From positions 1-64,000 of the forward strand of contig NZ_JAMHFY010000008.1 of the NCBI RefSeq assembly GCF_023897015.1: a DNA stretch of 64,000 nt. Direction: 5' to 3'. Below, one piece after another: positions 60,956 to 64,000 of the stretch. The translations under genes were made by a program, and so were the position numbers. Source of the DNA: Desulfosporosinus nitroreducens (lineage in GTDB: Bacteria > Bacillota > Desulfitobacteriia > Desulfitobacteriales > Desulfitobacteriaceae). The notes under the pieces are model-generated. The model saw nothing but the letters and a program-made list of their open reading frames with translations, made no database searches and was not told the DNA's origin. How positions within the stretch are numbered: position 1 is the stretch's first letter; each line of letters opens with the position of its first letter.

Positions 60956-62197
60956 ATGGGAAGCAGCAGTGAATTATTTAAGGTCCAAACGTTGGCTGAG
61001 GCAATCGACTCATTAAAACCCTATGTTCTCTCATTTTATCAGCGGGTTGAAAAGATACCTTTGGCTGAATCACTGGGACGTATTCTAACGCAGGATATTC
61101 CAGCGACCTGTGCGTTACCTCATTTTCGTAAATCTACGATGGATGGGATGGCTGTTCGAGCGGCAGATACATTTGGTGCCAGTGAAAGTATGCCAGCCTT
61201 AATAGAGTGTTGTGGCGAAATACGAATGGGTGAAGCTCCCTCAAAAACACTGGAACAGGGGACGGGACTACTAATGCCCACAGGCGGAATGCTTCCTGAG
61301 GGAGCGGATGCAGTTGTGATGGTTGAACGGCTTGAACACTTTGGGGAAACTCTTTATGGTGTCACGAAGGCCGTTGCACCTGGAGAAAATCTCATTGACA
61401 TTGGGGAAGATCTGGTCGAAGGGGAAATTATTCTTTCTGAATTTACACGAATCAGAGCCCAGGAAATGGGACTCCTGGCGTCTCTTGGACTGGCTTATGT
61501 TCCGGTATTACCTCGTTTTCACGTCGGGATTCTTTCGACTGGGGATGAAATCATTCCTCCTGAACAAGAACCTTTGCCTGGTCAGTCAAGAGATATTAAC
61601 GGCTATACCTTGCTGGGTCAGGCCTTAGCAAGTGGTGCAGATGCTCGCTATTACGGAATAGTGAAAGATGATTTGGAAGAGCTCCGTAAAGTGCTTGCCC
61701 AGATGTTAAAGGAAAATGATGTTGTTTTGCTCTCCGGCGGGAGTTCGGTAGGGTTACGTGATCTATCCGCCCAACTTATCGGCGAATTAGGAGAGCCGGG
61801 ACTGCTTTTTCATGGTTTAGCACTTAAGCCAGGTAAGCCAACGATCGGTGGGGTGGTTGATGGCAAATTAATTTTCGGACTTCCAGGACATCCTGCCTCG
61901 GCGATGGTCGTTTTTGACACACTCGTTCGTCCGTTGTTGGATGGTTCATTGTTAAACCCCCAAGTTGATCCTCTGCCAAAAGGGGCCTTATCCCAAAACT
62001 TATATTCAGGAAGCGGGCGTGAGGAGTTTGTACGAGTTAGGATCATACCGAAGGGTGAAGGATGGCAGGTTGAGCCGGTTCGAGGAAAATCCGGCTTAAT
62101 AAGAACAATGGTACTAGCTGATGCCATAGTTCACATTCCCTTAGATACAGAAGGTATTGAAGCAGGGAAAGAGGTTTCTTTCCGGCTCTTGCGTTAA
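60956..62197 (+). CDS. moeA: Molybdopterin molybdenumtransferase MoeA
   Basis: A 413-residue enzyme that inserts Mo (or W) into adenylylated molybdopterin. The N-terminal domain has FRKSTMDGMAVRAAD; the catalytic MoCF_biosynth domain has LSTGDEI, DINGYTL, LLSGGSSVGLRD and GLPGHPAS; domain IV ends the chain. The first of two adjacent moeA-type genes here; one may be specialised for tungsten to serve AOR. GTG/ATG choice is simple: ATG 60956. Confidence 0.95.
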   Translation: MGSSSELFKVQTLAEAIDSLKPYVLSFYQRVEKIPLAESLGRILTQDIPATCALPHFRKSTMDGMAVRAADTFGASESMPALIECCGEIRMGEAPSKTLEQGTGLLMPTGGMLPEGADAVVMVERLEHFGETLYGVTKAVAPGENLIDIGEDLVEGEIILSEFTRIRAQEMGLLASLGLAYVPVLPRFHVGILSTGDEIIPPEQEPLPGQSRDINGYTLLGQALASGADARYYGIVKDDLEELRKVLAQMLKENDVVLLSGGSSVGLRDLSAQLIGELGEPGLLFHGLALKPGKPTIGGVVDGKLIFGLPGHPASAMVVFDTLVRPLLDGSLLNPQVDPLPKGALSQNLYSGSGREEFVRVRIIPKGEGWQVEPVRGKSGLIRTMVLADAIVHIPLDTEGIEAGKEVSFRLLR

Positions 62198-62230
62198 AAT
62201 ATAACTGTCTTGAAGAGGAGGTAAAGAAAC

Positions 62231-64000
62231 TTGGAACGACAAATATATCTTGAAAATACGGCTTGGCAAGAAGGTCTAAAGTTAATGATGGACAAGCTTG
62301 CCGGGCGTTGTCTTCCCCAAAACGAATCGATAGATGTTCGTCTAGCATTGCATAGAATCACGGGGGCAATTGTCAGAGCCAAAAAAAGTTCGCCTCATTT
62401 TGCGGCTTCAGCGATGGACGGATATGCTGTTAGGGCTAAGGATACCCATGGAATCTCGGAGCGTGAGCCTCGTTGGTTAGAACTTGGAGTTCAAGCAATT
62501 CAAGTAGATACTGGTGATCCGCTTCCTGAAGGAATGGATGCAGTCGTCATGCTCGAAGATGTCTTGGAATTGGGCGAAAAGGGAATTCTGCTCCAAGCAC
62601 CTATCGTTCCTTGGAATCATGTTCGCCCAGTAGGGGAGGATATTGTTGAAGGGGAAGTGCTGCTGCCTATTCATCACCGCATTCGGCCTCAAGACCAGGG
62701 GGCATTACTGGCTGCTGGGGTTATAGAGGTTGAAGTCCGATGCAAACCTAAGGTAGGAATCTTGCCGACTGGTGATGAAATCCGGCCCGTTGAAGCTGAT
62801 CTGCAGGTGGGAGATATTGTAGACAGTAATTCGACTGTGCTTGCTTCCTTAGTGGAAGAATGGGGTGGATCTGCAACGATATGGCCGATTACACCGGATA
62901 AACAAGAGCAACTGGAAGCTGCAATCTTGCAAATGGCAGCTTCTCAGGATATTCTAGTCATCATTGCCGGATCATCCCAGGGGCGGGACGATTATACGTC
63001 TCATTTAGTTGGCAAGCATGGAACCCTTTATCTGCATGGTGTTGCCATTAAACCAGGCAAACCTGTTGTCTTAGGAGAAGTTCAAGATAAGCCTGCTATT
63101 GGGATCCCGGGCTATCCGGTGTCGGCTTACTTGACCGCGCATTTATTTTTGGAACCTTGGGTGAAGCATTATCAAGGTTTGGGTAAAGATACTCAGACTT
63201 CGTTAGATGCTGTGATCAGTAAAAAAGTCTTTTCCTCACTCGGCAGCGAAGAGTTCGTGCGGGTTAAGGTGGGGAAAGTCGGAGAGCGTTGGGTTGCCGC
63301 TCCTTTGAGCAGAGGGGCGGGTGTCACGATGAGCTTGGTAAGGGCGGATGGGATGCTCCGGGTTCCTCGCTTACAGGAAGGGTTTCACGAGGGAGAAACA
63401 GTGCCAATAGAACTTTTGCGCCCTGTTTCGGAGTTGGAAGAAACTCTCGTATGCATTGGCTCCCATGATCTTACCCTGGATGTTTTAAGCAGTCATATGA
63501 AGGCTAGAGGCGGGTATGGGGGCATTGCTTCAGCACATGTAGGCAGTCTTGCTGGAATTCTGTCCTTGCGCAAAGAGGAAGCCCATTTCGCAGGAATTCA
63601 CTTGCTCGATCCTGAGACAGGGGAATACAATCACGCCTATTTAAAACGGTTTTTACCGGGAAGAGATATCGCCTTGATGAACTTGGTCTATAGGACTCAA
63701 GTTCTTATCGTACCCAAAGGTAACCCGCTGAATATTAAGACCCTGGCGGATTTTACTAAGCCGGGTGTTCGATTTATTAATCGTCAGGGCGGTTCCGGGA
63801 CCCGAGTGCTTTTTGATTTCTTGCTCCAGCAACAAGGGCTTAGCAAAGAGCAAATTTTAGGGTATGAGCGAGAAGAATTTACGCATTTAGCGGTTGCTAT
63901 AGCAGTTGCCTCGGGGGCAGCCGATGTTGGATTGGGTATTCAAAGTGCGGCGGAAGCCTTGGGCTTAGATTATGTTGTGATTGGTGAAGAACGATATGAT
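62231..64000 (+). CDS. MoeA-like protein fused to a periplasmic-binding-type domain, 3' partial
   Basis: 590 codons without a stop run from TTG 62231 (after GAGGAGG) to the window edge. The first 395 residues are MoeA-like: ASAMDGYAVRAKDT, LPTGDEI, DSNSTVLASLVEEWG, GSSQGRDDYTSHLV and GIPGYPVSAYL. From about residue 400 the chain becomes a substrate-binding-protein-like domain (IGSHDLTLDVLS, FINRQGGSGTRVLFDFLL, ASGAADVGLGIQSAAEALGL) as in LysR/PBP 'MoeA-LysR' fusions. The C-terminal domain may bind molybdate, tungstate or a pterin ligand. It lies 33 nt after moeA. Confidence 0.93.
   Translation, partial: MERQIYLENTAWQEGLKLMMDKLAGRCLPQNESIDVRLALHRITGAIVRAKKSSPHFAASAMDGYAVRAKDTHGISEREPRWLELGVQAIQVDTGDPLPEGMDAVVMLEDVLELGEKGILLQAPIVPWNHVRPVGEDIVEGEVLLPIHHRIRPQDQGALLAAGVIEVEVRCKPKVGILPTGDEIRPVEADLQVGDIVDSNSTVLASLVEEWGGSATIWPITPDKQEQLEAAILQMAASQDILVIIAGSSQGRDDYTSHLVGKHGTLYLHGVAIKPGKPVVLGEVQDKPAIGIPGYPVSAYLTAHLFLEPWVKHYQGLGKDTQTSLDAVISKKVFSSLGSEEFVRVKVGKVGERWVAAPLSRGAGVTMSLVRADGMLRVPRLQEGFHEGETVPIELLRPVSELEETLVCIGSHDLTLDVLSSHMKARGGYGGIASAHVGSLAGILSLRKEEAHFAGIHLLDPETGEYNHAYLKRFLPGRDIALMNLVYRTQVLIVPKGNPLNIKTLADFTKPGVRFINRQGGSGTRVLFDFLLQQQGLSKEQILGYEREEFTHLAVAIAVASGAADVGLGIQSAAEALGLDYVVIGEERYD

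Noticed and set aside
1-64000. CRISPR arrays, rRNA genes, intact insertion sequences
   Set aside because: I saw no regularly spaced repeats, no rRNA-like stretches and no intact transposase; only relics of an integrase and dispersed repeats were found.

Overview
The window is chromosomal DNA of a strictly anaerobic, low-to-moderate-GC Firmicute of the Desulfosporosinus/Desulfitobacterium type (Peptococcaceae). I infer this from the strong AGGAGG-type ribosome binding sites, frequent TTG and GTG starts, several sigma-54 (-24/-12) promoters with their enhancer-binding activators, and the gene content: a Sec-exported clade II nitrous oxide reductase, hybrid cluster protein, group 4 [NiFe] hydrogenase, tungsten/molybdenum aldehyde oxidoreductase and a methyl-corrinoid module. 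No taxonomic search was possible.

Layout. 1-3.1 kb is accessory DNA: small hypothetical genes, an XRE regulator, a LexA-like palindrome, the 3' end of a tRNA and a decayed tyrosine integrase, which together look like an old island boundary. 3.1-7.6 kb is a tight operon of a corrinoid protein, an MtaA/UroD-like protein that lacks two of three expected zinc ligands, a Cys-rich histidine kinase and an NtrC-type regulator; it is my best candidate for an undescribed sensory system. 8.4-19.8 kb is a complete N2O-respiration cluster: ABC exporter, DUF4418 protein, cytochromes c, Rieske/cytochrome b6/subunit IV, nosZ, nosB-like, nosD, nosL, nosY and nosF. 19.8-21.1 kb is a graveyard of decayed genes. 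21-26 kb is mixed accessory DNA: isochorismatase-like hydrolase, Lrp regulator, EamA transporter, DUF1659/DUF2922 pair, and a DUF3102 gene interrupted by an in-frame TAG.

25.9-28.1 kb carries a heme-less NrfA C-terminal-like protein and the hybrid cluster protein (nitrogen-oxide stress). 29.5-39.6 kb is a sigma-54-controlled acyl-CoA oxidation block: acyl-CoA dehydrogenase, hydroxyacyl-CoA dehydrogenase, crotonase, thiolase, PAS/sigma-54 activator, aromatic-acid-type MFS importer and acetyl-CoA-type CoA-transferase. Together they would import an acid, activate it with CoA and oxidise it. 40.3-47.8 kb holds a DsrE protein and a Ter stress cluster (citrate-lyase-like, PRTase/TRSP, StiP-like, HAD, three TerD paralogs).

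48.0-55.5 kb is a Hyf-type membrane hydrogenase (HyfB, C, E, F, G and a HyfH-HyfI fusion). 55.6-64 kb is an AcoR-like activator divergent from a sigma-54-driven aldehyde:ferredoxin oxidoreductase, followed by MoaD-like, HesA/MoeB-like and two MoeA-type genes, the last running off the end of the window. AOR would supply or use reduced ferredoxin, which the hydrogenase could couple to H2 and ion pumping; the pterin genes would serve the AOR cofactor.
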